DNA of 64,000 nucleotides from Yamadazyma tenuis (GCF_029203305.1 NC_089462.1:1364001-1428000); one strand, 5' to 3'; positions 1 to 10,074 are shown, numbered from the stretch's first letter. Numbers and translations are program-made. The notes: a model not told the origin generated them from the letters alone.

Positions 1-577
1 CGATTACTATTTATTGTATCATTAGAGTGTTGCATTCTATCGAAACCATAAAAGAAGCACAGTAGTTACACTAGACCTTTGCTACTCGTTCTTGTTGTTC
101 TCTTCACTTTACCTTGTACCTTGAGAGGTATACATGCTTCTGGTCTACTTAGTAAATGATGCTGTGGAGTCGTCCAGGTACCAGGTTTTATCTAAGAACC
201 GAATGAAATCACTAGATTCCAAAACGGTGAAACAACAGGTAAAAACAACCAAATTTAACCCAAAGTTCACCCAAATGTATACGGTGGATTACACATATGT
301 CTGAGTACAACTTGGAAGGAAACACCAGGCAAATTTGGTGGTTGAAATTCTCACTAGCCAATAAGATTCAGAGCATTTCTAATATTGGGTATGAGGCATA
401 CACCTACAGTCGCGCTCACTTTGCACCAAACAACGCGCACTTGCCGTCTAAATTATGGCACAGTCTACTTAAATGTAGCCCGGGTCTGTCGCAGCAGTTT
501 TCAGAACATCATAATTTTTTTTAACCTCATTGATTGAGATGAATAAAAAATTTTATGTTAATTTCTAAACACTAAAC
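1..577. other. Intergenic region upstream of RLI1
   Basis: No convincing gene is visible. A 75-codon ATG ORF at 297-524 on the plus strand ends 53 nt before RLI1. It has no recognisable domain and looks like chance or an upstream ORF. An A6T4 tract at 545-554, 24 nt before the RLI1 start, resembles the RRPE element of ribosome-biogenesis genes. No clear PAC element accompanies it, only a degenerate CTCATTG at about 527. Confidence 0.6.
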
Positions 578-2401
578 ATGAGCAGTAAAAATACCAGAAT
601 CGCTATAATCTCCTCAGACAAGTGCAAACCGAAGAAGTGTAGACAAGAATGTCGGAAAGGATGTCCTGTTGTGAAGACCGGAAAATTGTGTATTGAAGTT
701 ACACCCACTTCCAAAATTGCTTTCATCTCAGAAAACTTGTGTATTGGATGTGGTATTTGCGTGAAGAAATGTCCTTTTGATGCCATTAACATTATTAATT
801 TGCCCACAAATTTGGATGCTGAGACCACTCATAGGTATTCTGCCAACTCCTTCAAGTTACACAGATTACCAACTCCTAGACCAGGTCAAGTGTTAGGTTT
901 AGTGGGAACCAATGGTATTGGCAAATCTACCGCTCTAAAGATTTTGGCTGGTAAGCAAAAGCCTAACTTGGGAAGATATGACGACCCCCCAGACTGGCAA
1001 GAAATATTGAAGAACTTCAGAGGTTCTGAATTGCAAAACTACTTCACAAAGGTTTTGGAAGACAACATCAAGGCCATTATCAAGCCGCAATACGTGGATA
1101 ACATTCCCAGGGCTTTGGCTAAGTCCCCCATTAAAACAGTACTGGGTATTCTTGAGTCAAGATTGGAGAGAAAAGACAAATACGAGTATATCTTGAAGGT
1201 GCTTGAGTTGAACGGTGTTTTAAATCGTGAAGTGGAAAATTTGTCAGGTGGTGAATTACAAAGATTTGCTTTGGGTATGACTTGTGTTCAACAAGCTAAT
1301 GTATATATGTTTGATGAGCCTTCGTCCTACTTGGATGTCAAACAGAGATTGAGAGCTGCTGAAATCATCAGAAGTCTCTTGGATACTACTACTTATGTCA
1401 TCTGTGTGGAGCATGATTTGTCGGTGTTGGATTATTTGTCTGATTTTGTGTGTATATTATATGGGGCCCCATCGGTTTATGGGGTGGTAACGTTACCAAA
1501 CAGTGTCAGAGAAGGAATCAACATCTTTTTGGATGGTTTCATTCCAACTGAAAACATGAAATTCAGAAGTGAATCATTACAGTTTAGATTGGCCGATGCG
1601 GCTGACGGATTGATCTTGGACAAGTCCCAGGCTTTACAATATCCTAAAATGCAAAAAAGTCAAGGTGATTTCAAGTTGACAGTGGAGGAAGGTGATTTCA
1701 CCAACTCGGAAATCCTCGTTATGATGGGTGAAAATGGTACTGGTAAGACCACCTTTTGTAAATTATTGGCCGGTTTGACAAAGCCAGATAACAACCAAGA
1801 TATCCCCAAATTAAACATTAGTTTGAAACCTCAAAAGATTGCTCCTAAATTCCCAGGTACTGTTCGTCAATTATTTTTCAAGAAGATCAGAGCCTCATTT
1901 TTGCACCCACAATTCCAAACCGATGTGGTAAAGCCATTGAAAATAGATAATATTATCGATCAGGAAGTGACTACTTTGTCTGGTGGTGAATTACAAAGAG
2001 TGGCTATTGTGTTAGCCTTGGGTGTACCCGCTGACATCTATTTGATTGACGAGCCATCTGCATACTTGGATTCTGAACAGAGAATTGTTTGTTCCAAGGT
2101 TATCAGACGATTTATTTTGCACTCCAAAAAGACAGCGTTTGTGGTGGAGCATGATTTTATTATGGCTACCTACTTGGCTGACAGAGTTATTGTGTTTGAA
2201 GGACAACCATCCAAGAACTCATTGGCCAAAGCCCCAGAGTCGTTATTGACTGGTTGTAACAGATTCTTGAAGAACTTGAATGTGACATTCAGAAGGGATC
2301 CTAATTCTTTCAGACCAAGAATCAACAAGTTGGACTCCCAAATGGATAAGGAACAAAAGGCAGCTGGAAACTACTTTTTCTTGGATAACTCCGACTTATG
2401 A
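578..2401 (+). CDS. RLI1: Rli1/ABCE1, ribosome-recycling ABC ATPase with two Fe-S clusters
   Basis: This 607-residue soluble twin-ATPase splits post-termination 80S ribosomes and helps 40S maturation and initiation. The N-terminus carries the two [4Fe-4S] clusters: Cys16, 21, 25, 29 and 38, then the ferredoxin-like set Cys55, 58, 61 and 65 (CIGCGIC...C). Nucleotide-binding domain 1 has the P-loop GTNGIGKST (about residues 109-117) and [10 protein letters not shown]. Domain 2 has GENGTGKTT and [10 protein letters not shown]. Both Walker B segments ([10 protein letters not shown] and [10 protein letters not shown]) are intact. Length and the C-terminal stretch [17 protein letters not shown] match yeast Rli1. 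The ATG at 578 has a purine at -3 and begins the conserved N-terminus. ARX1 follows 167 nt downstream on the same strand; both act in ribosome metabolism. Confidence 0.98.
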   Translation: MSSKNTRIAIISSDKCKPKKCRQECRKGCPVVKTGKLCIEVTPTSKIAFISENLCIGCGICVKKCPFDAINIINLPTNLDAETTHRYSANSFKLHRLPTPRPGQVLGLVGTNGIGKSTALKILAGKQKPNLGRYDDPPDWQEILKNFRGSELQNYFTKVLEDNIKAIIKPQYVDNIPRALAKSPIKTVLGILESRLERKDKYEYILKVLELNGVLNREVENLSGGELQRFALGMTCVQQANVYMFDEPSSYLDVKQRLRAAEIIRSLLDTTTYVICVEHDLSVLDYLSDFVCILYGAPSVYGVVTLPNSVREGINIFLDGFIPTENMKFRSESLQFRLADAADGLILDKSQALQYPKMQKSQGDFKLTVEEGDFTNSEILVMMGENGTGKTTFCKLLAGLTKPDNNQDIPKLNISLKPQKIAPKFPGTVRQLFFKKIRASFLHPQFQTDVVKPLKIDNIIDQEVTTLSGGELQRVAIVLALGVPADIYLIDEPSAYLDSEQRIVCSKVIRRFILHSKKTAFVVEHDFIMATYLADRVIVFEGQPSKNSLAKAPESLLTGCNRFLKNLNVTFRRDPNSFRPRINKLDSQMDKEQKAAGNYFFLDNSDL

Positions 2402-2536
2402 TCTCTTTTATTATATTATATTGCATTGTATTATAGAGTTTATAATATAACTTAATTACCCTAACTATTTTTTATTACATCTTCTCAATTTTGTGTAATC
2501 AATTTTGTATAGAAAAACAGTAGAAAAAAAGCGAGA

Positions 2537-2546
2537 GCGATGAGAT
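2537..2546 (+). promoter_or_regulatory. PAC element upstream of ARX1
   Basis: GCGATGAGAT is an exact match to the PAC motif of fungal ribosome-biogenesis promoters. It ends 22 nt before the ARX1 ATG and sits 4 nt from an RRPE-like element. Confidence 0.7.
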
Positions 2547-2550
2547 GAAG

Positions 2551-2560
2551 TGAAAAATTC
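2551..2560 (+). promoter_or_regulatory. RRPE-like element upstream of ARX1
   Basis: TGAAAAATTC matches the RRPE consensus TGAAAAATTT at nine of ten positions. It lies directly after the PAC motif and 8 nt before the ATG. It is either very promoter-proximal or within a short leader. Confidence 0.55.
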
Positions 2561-2568
2561 AAGCTACT

Positions 2569-4116
2569 ATGAATCAATTAGCTGTGCACAAAGATGACGA
2601 AAATCGTCTTTTGAAGACGAAAAATGTCGTAGATGATATTGTTTTAGACAAGTATCGTACTGCTGGTCATATTGCTGAAACTGGAATGAGTTATGCCATC
2701 GATTTGATCAACCAAATGTACCATTTACAATCGCAGCCCATAAAGCCCATCTCCCAAATCTGTTTAATGGTTGACTCTTTAATGGCCAAAGCATTACAAA
2801 GAGTATACACAAAAAGCGAAAATAATATATCCAAACCTACCTGTTTCAACGTCAATGAAATCTTGTCAAATTATTCCCCTGAATTGGATGATCCTATTGA
2901 AGTCTTCAAAGAAGGTGATGTGATCACAATTTCTTTAGGTGTAAGTGTTGATGGATATGTTGCTGATCTGTCCCACACCCTAGTTATATATCCTGCTGGC
3001 AAGAAACCGGTTGGACCATTATTGGGTCCAAAGGCTGATGCTATCGTCGCCAACCATTACATAAAGCAGGTTGTTACCTCGTTACTCGGGTTGAGCTTAG
3101 TTCCAGAAAAAATCCCAGTTGAAATTCAAAACGACTACGGCAGACAAGTGTCGAGTAAACTCTTGAAAACGGTGGTGGAATCTATTGCAGAAGCATTCAA
3201 CTGTCGTGTTGTACCTGGTAGTGAAATTAGAGTAATTAGAAGATTTTTGTCAGGACAGAACGAGTTTCTCCAAGAAAAAGGATACAAGGGTATCAAATGG
3301 ACAGAAGCTGATCAAGAAGCTTTGATTTTAAGCAAATTGGGCCTCGAAGATACTACCAACACCAACATTAAACCGGCTGAGTTTTTTGTAGCTCCAGGAG
3401 AAGTTTACCAAGTCAATGTAACAGTTGCCAGCATCGATGAATTTAGTGAGTTAGGTCTTGTCACCACCGAAGAGCTCAACAAGTATACGGGTTTGAATAA
3501 CAAGAGTAGTGACCTGAATATGAATATGGATCCACATATCTTTGTGAGAGACTTTATTATAAATTACCATTTGAAACTTAAAAGCTCAAGATCCATGTTA
3601 GGTAAAATTGACAAGGCATTTTCTGTTTTCCCATTCAAGTTGAGCTTTCTTTCTGAAAGGTTTCCTCTCCAAGACAATACAGAAGAAGAAATCGAAGCTG
3701 TTAAAAAGTCCTTCACTGAAAGCAAATTCGGTCTTAGTGAGGTGTTGAATCACAACTTAATCAATGGTAAACCAATTAAGATTTTGAAATATTTACCAGT
3801 CAAGAGCATTTTAGGAGAAAGCAGTATCAGATTCAATGATGTTAACGCCTTGAAGTTAATTAAACACGAATCCATTGTTCCAACGAAATCTACCGAGAGT
3901 TTTTCAGTTGTTCTCCATGAAGCTAATAACGAGGTTGTGCAGTTGACAGGCTCTCAAGGCCCAGTATTTTGCCAATCATCATACCAGTTACAGAACGTTG
4001 TCATTGACCAATTAATTCGCCTCTTGGGAGACAAATATGGGGTTAAATTGAAAACAGTTAGAGCAGGTGCCGTGGTGAGCGACTTGAGAATGGAGGTGAA
4101 AATGGAAACTGATTAA
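2569..4116 (+). CDS. ARX1: Arx1, pre-60S nuclear export factor of methionine-aminopeptidase fold
   Basis: A 515-residue protein of the Arx1/Ebp1 family, which has the pita-bread fold of methionine aminopeptidases without their activity. It binds the pre-60S particle near the tunnel exit and helps its nuclear export. The N-terminus (DKYRTAGHIAETG, about residues 28-40) is the typical opening of this fold. The segment VSVDGYVADLSHT (about residues 125-137) corresponds to the DG..D metal-site region and lacks a full aminopeptidase ligand set. Codons at about 2968 (ADLSHT) and 3513 (SDLNMN) are CTG and probably read as Ser. Somewhat shorter than S. cerevisiae Arx1. PAC and RRPE elements precede it. 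Identification rests on the fold and on synteny with RLI1, BMH1 and CDC12. Confidence 0.9.
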   Translation: MNQLAVHKDDENRLLKTKNVVDDIVLDKYRTAGHIAETGMSYAIDLINQMYHLQSQPIKPISQICLMVDSLMAKALQRVYTKSENNISKPTCFNVNEILSNYSPELDDPIEVFKEGDVITISLGVSVDGYVADLSHTLVIYPAGKKPVGPLLGPKADAIVANHYIKQVVTSLLGLSLVPEKIPVEIQNDYGRQVSSKLLKTVVESIAEAFNCRVVPGSEIRVIRRFLSGQNEFLQEKGYKGIKWTEADQEALILSKLGLEDTTNTNIKPAEFFVAPGEVYQVNVTVASIDEFSELGLVTTEELNKYTGLNNKSSDLNMNMDPHIFVRDFIINYHLKLKSSRSMLGKIDKAFSVFPFKLSFLSERFPLQDNTEEEIEAVKKSFTESKFGLSEVLNHNLINGKPIKILKYLPVKSILGESSIRFNDVNALKLIKHESIVPTKSTESFSVVLHEANNEVVQLTGSQGPVFCQSSYQLQNVVIDQLIRLLGDKYGVKLKTVRAGAVVSDLRMEVKMETD

Positions 4117-4405
4117 ATGCTGTACAATTTTTTTTAAGAATACTAGGAACAATTCGCTTCTAGTGACAATGCCTTACCCAGTAGAAGTCTCTCATGTTTG
4201 TATTCGTAATAAATACACAAAATGTCTAATTGCGGTTGCTCGTGCAGCGTGAGATCATCAAAATGACATGCGCAGCCTGTACACACCTGTCGTGTCCCTC
4301 CCAAATGGAATCTTGCTCACTCATTTTCCAAACTTTGTGAGGAATTTCAACGAATTTTTTTAAAGGTGTTACTCCCTAAAGTCATTTGGAATAAAACTCT
4401 TTAAG
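4117..4405. other. ARX1-BMH1 intergenic region and probable BMH1 promoter
   Basis: AT-rich 3' flank of ARX1 followed by the presumed BMH1 promoter and first non-coding exon. No ORF of interest and no RNA gene seen. Confidence 0.5.
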
Positions 4406-4959
4406 GTATGTGATTATATTATGAGAATTGCTAACTTCATCCCGTTGCTATAACCGTGAAGAATATTTCTTTACGTGTCGTTTTGATTGATTGCTTGTTC
4501 AGCCAATTGTCCTTCGTCATTTCTGCTTTGTTCCATGGATATTTATTTGAGTTTACATTTGTTAATTCGTGATCTATCGACTTCAAATCACTAAAAACCC
4601 AATACCACGAGTTCATGAACTTATATAGTAGTGGAAAGTGGATTCTGACAGACATGCAGAGCTAAATTGATTGTCCTGGTAATGTTGGCAAATATGTATA
4701 TTTTCGGGTGATGCGTGTATTGGGCTTATTTTTATCGAATATGTCAGTTGTTTTCTAGTGGTGATGATCATATTAACTGGTTCTCAGTTCACCCAGAGAA
4801 CACGCGTCGTTCTCCCAGTATTTGCACCGTTTGCCATTGATCAAATATAGCACAAAAACAAAGCAGGTGCCAAAAAGTGGTGCGGGTTGGAAGTGTTTTT
4901 TTTTTCTCCATAGTGTTGTTGACTTTTTCCAAGGCTTGTTACTAACAATTGATTTCTAG
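4406..4959 (+). other. Predicted intron in the 5' UTR of BMH1
   Basis: A canonical yeast 5' splice site GTATGT lies at 4406-4411. A perfect branch site TACTAAC at 4940-4946 is followed 13 nt on by TTTCTAG ending at 4959. The 14-3-3 start codon is 16 nt further at 4976, so the roughly 554-nt intron would lie wholly in the 5' UTR. The branch site and acceptor are strong. The donor is the best I found upstream but not proven. An ACGCGT hexamer lies inside at 4802-4807. No convincing snoRNA box set was seen. Confidence 0.75.
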
Positions 4960-4975
4960 AACCTCAAAAGTAAAA

Positions 4976-5740
4976 ATGTCTGCTTCTCGTGAAGATTCCG
5001 TATACTTGGCCAAATTGGCTGAACAAGCTGAAAGATACGAAGAAATGGTTGAAAACATGAAGGCTGTTGCTTGTTCTGGTCAAGAATTGTCCGTCGAAGA
5101 AAGAAACTTATTATCAGTTGCTTATAAGAACGTGATTGGAGCCAGAAGAGCCAGTTGGAGAATTGTAAGTTCTATTGAACAAAAGGAAGAAGCAAAGGGT
5201 AACAAGTCCCAGGTTAACTTGATCAGAGAATACAGAAGCAATATCGAAACTGAATTGTCCAAGATTTGTGAAGACATTTTGGATGTGTTAACCAACCACT
5301 TGATCAATTCTGCTCAAAGTGGTGAATCTAAGGTCTTCTATTACAAGATGAAGGGTGATTACCACCGTTACTTGGCTGAATTCACCATCAGTGAAAAGAG
5401 AAAGGAAGCTGCTGATTTATCCTTGGAAAGTTACAAGGCTGCCAGCGATGTTGCTGTTACTGAATTGTCTCCTACCCACCCAATCAGATTAGGTTTAGCA
5501 TTGAATTTCTCCGTGTTTTACTATGAAATCTTAAATTCTCCTGACAGAGCCTGTCATTTGGCTAAGCAAGCTTTTGACGATGCTGTCGCTGACTTGGAAA
5601 CTTTATCAGAAGATTCTTACAAGGATTCTACTTTGATTATGCAATTATTAAAGGATAACTTAACCTTGTGGACTGACTTATCTGAAGCCCCAGTTCAATC
5701 TGAAGAACAACAACAAGATTTAAAGAATGATGAGGAATAA
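4976..5740 (+). CDS. BMH1: 14-3-3 protein
   Basis: A 254-residue 14-3-3 protein, a dimeric binder of phosphoserine/phosphothreonine motifs in signalling, cell-cycle and metabolic proteins. The sequence is canonical throughout: the dimer-helix N-terminus ([18 protein letters not shown]), [21 protein letters not shown] (positions about 5104-5163), [15 protein letters not shown] and [14 protein letters not shown]. An acidic, Gln-rich tail ends the protein. The start at 4976 gives the standard family N-terminus. The reading frame is open upstream only through a TTG, and the splice acceptor lies between. Codon use is strongly biased to preferred codons, as for an abundant protein. CDC12 follows on the same strand. 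Confidence 0.98.
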   Translation: MSASREDSVYLAKLAEQAERYEEMVENMKAVACSGQELSVEERNLLSVAYKNVIGARRASWRIVSSIEQKEEAKGNKSQVNLIREYRSNIETELSKICEDILDVLTNHLINSAQSGESKVFYYKMKGDYHRYLAEFTISEKRKEAADLSLESYKAASDVAVTELSPTHPIRLGLALNFSVFYYEILNSPDRACHLAKQAFDDAVADLETLSEDSYKDSTLIMQLLKDNLTLWTDLSEAPVQSEEQQQDLKNDEE

Positions 5741-6070
5741 ATGTGTTTGTAAATGCCCCAAGTTTTTTGGTTTGTTTACTAGTACATTTCTTCTGTAACT
5801 AAATTATGCTATATAATTATTTCTTTTTATTGTTTGTTATGTTTTATTAGTTGTTGAGAAGCTAGAAACCTGAATATATATCAAGGTGAAAATTGTCCAG
5901 TAGAAGTAGTGTAACTGACCTCGCCTCCATTGAGATGAAAACAGCGAATGCTCTCCTGAAAATTAGTGCACCAACCAATTCTCTTACGCGTCAATCGTCA
6001 AACCCGAAATAAACAACGTTGAAATAAATCCCAACTTAGTTCATATAGCACTAATTGATTAAATCTTAAG
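5741..6070. other. BMH1-CDC12 intergenic region
   Basis: AT-rich BMH1 3' flank with TATATAT runs, then the CDC12 promoter. Apart from the ACGCGT element listed separately, nothing is recognised. Confidence 0.5.
5986..5991. promoter_or_regulatory. MCB-type ACGCGT box upstream of CDC12
   Basis: The palindromic ACGCGT lies 79 nt before the septin start codon. In yeasts this is the MluI cell-cycle box bound by MBF. It is only a six-base motif, so chance cannot be excluded. Confidence 0.4.
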
Positions 6071-7240
6071 ATGGTCGAGCTCGTGGGAATTTCCAACTTA
6101 CCTAACCAAAGATATAAGATTATTTCTAATGAAGGTGCCACGTTCACCTTAATGGTTTGTGGTGAAAGTGGATTAGGAAAGACCACCTTTATTAACACTT
6201 TGTTTCAAACCAATTTAAAACCTCATTTAGATCCTAATGAAAGGCATAACAAATTCACAACCCCTCACCAGACTGTGGACATTGATATTATAAGAGCGGT
6301 ATTGGAAGAGAAGAACTTCAAAATTAGATTGAACGTTATTGACACCCCTGGTTTTGGATCGAACGTGAACAACCACGATAGCTGGACTCCCATTGTTGAT
6401 TTCATTGACGACCAGCACGAAAACTATATGAAGCAAGAACAGCAACCAAGTAGAGAAGCAAAGAAGGATTTGAGAGTTCATGCTTGTCTTTATTTCATTA
6501 GACCCACTGGCCACAGTTTAAAGCCTTTGGATATTGAGATTATGAAGAGATTAAGTACCAGAGTTAACTTGATTCCAGTTATTGCTAAGAGTGATACCAT
6601 GAGTCCTGTTGAGTTGGACAATTTCAAGAGCAGAATAAGAGATATAATTGAGGCCCAGGATATCAACATTTATACTCCTCCATTGGATTTAGATGATCCA
6701 GCTAGTGCTGAACATTCCAAGCAATTGATTGAAGCTATGCCATTTGCTGTTATTGGATCCGAACAAGAATATGAAGTTTCTAAGGGTAACTTTGTTAAAG
6801 GTAGAAAGTATCCATGGGGTTTTGTCGAGGTTGAAAATGAAAATCACTGTGACTTCAAGAAGTTAAGATCCTTATTGTTGAGAACTAATATGTTGGATTT
6901 GGTGTTATCGACCAACGAATTACACTTTGAAACCTTTAGAAGTATCAAGTTGGGCAATGATGAGAATAATGACGAAATTGTGAATGAGAATGGCGAGGTT
7001 ATCAAGAAGTCATCGATCAAGAAACCAAGAAGATTCCATAACCCAAAGTTCAAGGAAGAAGAAGACGCATTAAAGAAGTATTTTACTGAGCAAGTAAAAG
7101 CTGAAGAGCAAAGATTTAGACAATGGGAAACCAATATTGTCAACGAAAGATACAGATTGAACCTGGATTTGGAAGAGATGCAAGCCAAATTAAAAGCTTT
7201 GGAGGAGCTGGTGAAAAAGTTGCAATTGGGTAAGAGATAA
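6071..7240 (+). CDS. CDC12: Septin Cdc12
   Basis: A 389-residue septin, a GTP-binding subunit of the bud-neck filament ring needed for cytokinesis. The opening VGISNLPNQRYKII and a P-loop GESGLGKTT (residues 31-39) are followed by the G3 motif DTPGFG, the G4 motif AKSD, and the septin-unique element ending in the KYPWG/SHCDF-like region. A C-terminal coiled coil (about residues 330-389; YFTEQVKAEEQRFRQWE) completes the Cdc12 subgroup pattern. Length is close to the 407 residues of S. cerevisiae Cdc12. The CTG codon at 7163-7165 lies where S. cerevisiae has Gly in LNGDLEE, so Ser fits better than Leu. An MCB box lies upstream. Confidence 0.97.
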   Translation: MVELVGISNLPNQRYKIISNEGATFTLMVCGESGLGKTTFINTLFQTNLKPHLDPNERHNKFTTPHQTVDIDIIRAVLEEKNFKIRLNVIDTPGFGSNVNNHDSWTPIVDFIDDQHENYMKQEQQPSREAKKDLRVHACLYFIRPTGHSLKPLDIEIMKRLSTRVNLIPVIAKSDTMSPVELDNFKSRIRDIIEAQDINIYTPPLDLDDPASAEHSKQLIEAMPFAVIGSEQEYEVSKGNFVKGRKYPWGFVEVENENHCDFKKLRSLLLRTNMLDLVLSTNELHFETFRSIKLGNDENNDEIVNENGEVIKKSSIKKPRRFHNPKFKEEEDALKKYFTEQVKAEEQRFRQWETNIVNERYRLNLDLEEMQAKLKALEELVKKLQLGKR

Positions 7241-7383
7241 GTATGTGTTAGCTTTAGTTTAGTGTATTTTGCTAGGATTATTGTATAAGAAGTATTTACA
7301 CCCTTTTGAAACAGAGCGTTTTTTGAATGTGCGACTGGAAAAAAATCCTGGTACGGCTATTGACGGCATTTATCTCATCAAAA

Positions 7384-10002
7384 ATGGACTCACCAGAAAA
7401 AGGATATAGTGACATCAGTAGGAGCTCTCAAAGCCCACAGGATGATAGTGATAGGTCAAAGACCAAGTTTAGAAGAAATTATCGGGCTTGCTTAAATTGC
7501 CGGCTCCGAAAGGTGAAGTGTGATTTGGGGTCCGTGGATAATCCTGTTGAAGGAAAGTGTGCTAGGTGCCGCAGAGAACGTAAAGACTGTGTGTTTGTGG
7601 AATCAAAGAGGGGAGGAACCAAAGTCCAAGTTGCTCAGCAGCGGTTTTTGAAATCAGACTCGTTGGAGAAGAACTCGCGTCCAGGTGCTTATGAACCTCC
7701 ATCATCTCTTCCTTCGGTGTCGAATATTCTAAACCATAATATGGCTATACCACAAACCGTATCACGCCAACAAAGCAATGGGCCAGAACCATCACCATCA
7801 ACATACAGAGATCCATCTTCTAGAAAAGAAGAGGGCCATTTTTCAACCATGGAAGGTGCTTTGGTGTACCTTGCTAAAGCTGCTGGAACTATTGCAAAAG
7901 CTGATGAACGTGACAACATTGATGCAGGAAAGAGGCATCAGCAGCTTGAAGATGATATGCACAATAAGCCCGTTGACAATAAGTATCGTAAACTCATTGC
8001 TGATGATGAAGAGTCTCAAATAAAGGTTCCCAAGCATATTCAAGATCAGTCAAACTACTTGAGTATTCCTATCACTGATGAATTTTCTATACGGCCCAAG
8101 GGAGGAAACAAGCTTTCGAGTATCGATTACATTGGAGAAAATGGGCTCTTGACTGAGTTCGAAGCAGAAATGCTTGTCAACTTATTCTTCACCACTATGC
8201 ATCCATACTTTCCTCACATCCCCAACTTTCTTCATAAACCCCAAGTACTTGCTGGTTATCCCATTCTTCTTTGTGCCATTTTAACTATTTCTTCTCGATA
8301 CCACTCATTGGATGCTAATCCTAATAACACTACAACAGGAAATGTAAATGGGGTTCCTAGAAACATTGAGATTCATGATAAGTTATGGTTATATGTACAG
8401 AGGTTGATTTCCCAGACTGTGTGGGCCGAAGCCAGCACTAGATCCGTGGGAACTGTTTTTGCATTTCTTCTCTTAACCGAGTGGAATCCCAGAGCTATCC
8501 ATTGGAGATGGACTGATTATGCCAATCGCCCTGAAGACAAAAACCAAGCGGAGGAAAGACCCCGACAAGATCAAAACCTTGCTGGATTGGGAGCTGTTCG
8601 CCGGAGTTATCGTATGGCTTGGATGTTGATTGGTTCTGCGGTTCGTTTAGCACAGGATATGGGGTTTATGGAAGTAAGTCCAAAAACATTTTTGGCAACT
8701 CATATCAGCGAAATAAACAGTGTTATGAACATTAGTAGACGACTGATGCTCAGCCATTCCTTATCTGAGCTTGAAATAGATGAAGATGTTAACATGGACG
8801 ATTTAGATGAAGATACCGACTATGATTATGACCACACGATCCAGAATATGACTGAGGAGGAGATTAAGGGCAAGTCCCGAGAGCCCATTCGATTCAGCTT
8901 CCGCCAGAGAGCAAAAATAGAACTCTTACAGATCATGTCTTTAAGTCATGAGTCGTTGTATGGATATAAAGCTCAGCTTGGTCTGCTCACTCAACGCCAA
9001 AACTTGGCAGTATTGAATATTATAAGCCCTCTCATCAACAACTGGGAAAACAAGTATAAAAGACTCATGAAACCTTCAAATTACAGACAATATAACTTGA
9101 ACAATACCAACTTGCTCTTGGACCAAACCTCGAAATTGGCACGTGAGTTATATGATTGCATTGAACATGAGTGTTCTATCTTTGAGTTCAATTATGCAAA
9201 GTTGTATGTGTTTTCTTTGGCACTATCCTCATCTTCCGATTCAAAGCCTGACAACACCGGGCGTAAAAACAGTAGACAAAGAGTCAATTTGAAATTAGAT
9301 GAAATATCCAAGTCTGCAAAGTACATCGAGCAGGCATTTTTGGCTGCCAACGAAATGTTAGCAGTAGCACATAGAGTTCACAAATTGAAGATGCTTAGGT
9401 TTATGCCAGTAAGATGGGTTACTCGTATAGTAAGAGCTGTGGCGTTCATTGTTAAATGCTATCTAACAATTACTGCCCACAAAAAACTGACGTCTGGACC
9501 TGAAGCCAATGTTGCCAACAGTACAAACTTTGATGCAATGATTTTATCACTTTCGTTGATTCCTGTTGACGAAATCATGACTAGTATTCAAAGAGCAGCG
9601 ATTACTTTGAGGGACTGTTCACCCGACGAGTTACATTTATGTACCAGATACTCCAATGTGTTGATGTATTTGTGCTCTGAAATGAAGACCACCTCAAAAG
9701 GACCTTCTGATAGTTATGTGCAACCAGATTTGAACCTATATAGAGGGTTCGATGGTGAAGGAATTACATCAGAACTACCCGTGAACCTTCAAACGTCAAA
9801 TCCTCAAACATCAAATCCAACTACAAATGTTGATATGGAAGCAGAAACCCCTTTGCAAAATTTGATGGGGGATAGTGAGGTGATGGACTGGTTTATCACT
9901 AACAAGAATGTGGGTCTTGATTTTGTCGGTCCTTGGACAGAGATGATTGAACAACAGTTGAACTCTAATGATCAGTTCAACTTTGATGACGCTATGACAT
10001 AG
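7384..10002 (+). CDS. ARO80: Zn(II)2Cys6 transcription factor, Aro80-type
   Basis: An 872-residue zinc-cluster regulator. Cys36, 39, 46, 59, 62 and 69 form C-x2-C-x6-C-x12-C-x2-C-x6-C, with the long middle loop and CARCRRERKDCVF ending typical of Aro80 relatives. A fungal middle homology region spans about residues 260-480 (LLLTEWNPRAIHWRW...RMAWMLIGSAVRLAQDMGF), followed by an acidic insert. In S. cerevisiae, Aro80 activates catabolism of aromatic amino acids (ARO9, ARO10). The assignment rests on the DNA-binding domain and on the position next to CDC12, where C. albicans has ARO80 by my memory of its gene numbering. An in-frame ATG at 7327 would add 19 residues; I prefer 7384, which has AAA before the ATG. 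Convergent with the next gene, 72 nt apart. Confidence 0.82.
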   Translation: MDSPEKGYSDISRSSQSPQDDSDRSKTKFRRNYRACLNCRLRKVKCDLGSVDNPVEGKCARCRRERKDCVFVESKRGGTKVQVAQQRFLKSDSLEKNSRPGAYEPPSSLPSVSNILNHNMAIPQTVSRQQSNGPEPSPSTYRDPSSRKEEGHFSTMEGALVYLAKAAGTIAKADERDNIDAGKRHQQLEDDMHNKPVDNKYRKLIADDEESQIKVPKHIQDQSNYLSIPITDEFSIRPKGGNKLSSIDYIGENGLLTEFEAEMLVNLFFTTMHPYFPHIPNFLHKPQVLAGYPILLCAILTISSRYHSLDANPNNTTTGNVNGVPRNIEIHDKLWLYVQRLISQTVWAEASTRSVGTVFAFLLLTEWNPRAIHWRWTDYANRPEDKNQAEERPRQDQNLAGLGAVRRSYRMAWMLIGSAVRLAQDMGFMEVSPKTFLATHISEINSVMNISRRLMLSHSLSELEIDEDVNMDDLDEDTDYDYDHTIQNMTEEEIKGKSREPIRFSFRQRAKIELLQIMSLSHESLYGYKAQLGLLTQRQNLAVLNIISPLINNWENKYKRLMKPSNYRQYNLNNTNLLLDQTSKLARELYDCIEHECSIFEFNYAKLYVFSLALSSSSDSKPDNTGRKNSRQRVNLKLDEISKSAKYIEQAFLAANEMLAVAHRVHKLKMLRFMPVRWVTRIVRAVAFIVKCYLTITAHKKLTSGPEANVANSTNFDAMILSLSLIPVDEIMTSIQRAAITLRDCSPDELHLCTRYSNVLMYLCSEMKTTSKGPSDSYVQPDLNLYRGFDGEGITSELPVNLQTSNPQTSNPTTNVDMEAETPLQNLMGDSEVMDWFITNKNVGLDFVGPWTEMIEQQLNSNDQFNFDDAMT

Positions 10003-10074
10003 AACAGAGAGCGAATTAGAATAAGTTGGATAATACATTATTGTACGTTAATTTCGTAATTTCAGGATCGGGTT

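Noticed and set aside
297..524. 75-codon ATG ORF before RLI1
   Set aside because: Ends 53 nt before RLI1 and has no recognisable feature. An upstream ORF is possible but nothing supports it.
4750..4950. Possible box C/D snoRNA in the BMH1 leader intron (GTGATGA at about 4758)
   Set aside because: No CTGA box D at a fitting distance and no terminal stem, so not supported.
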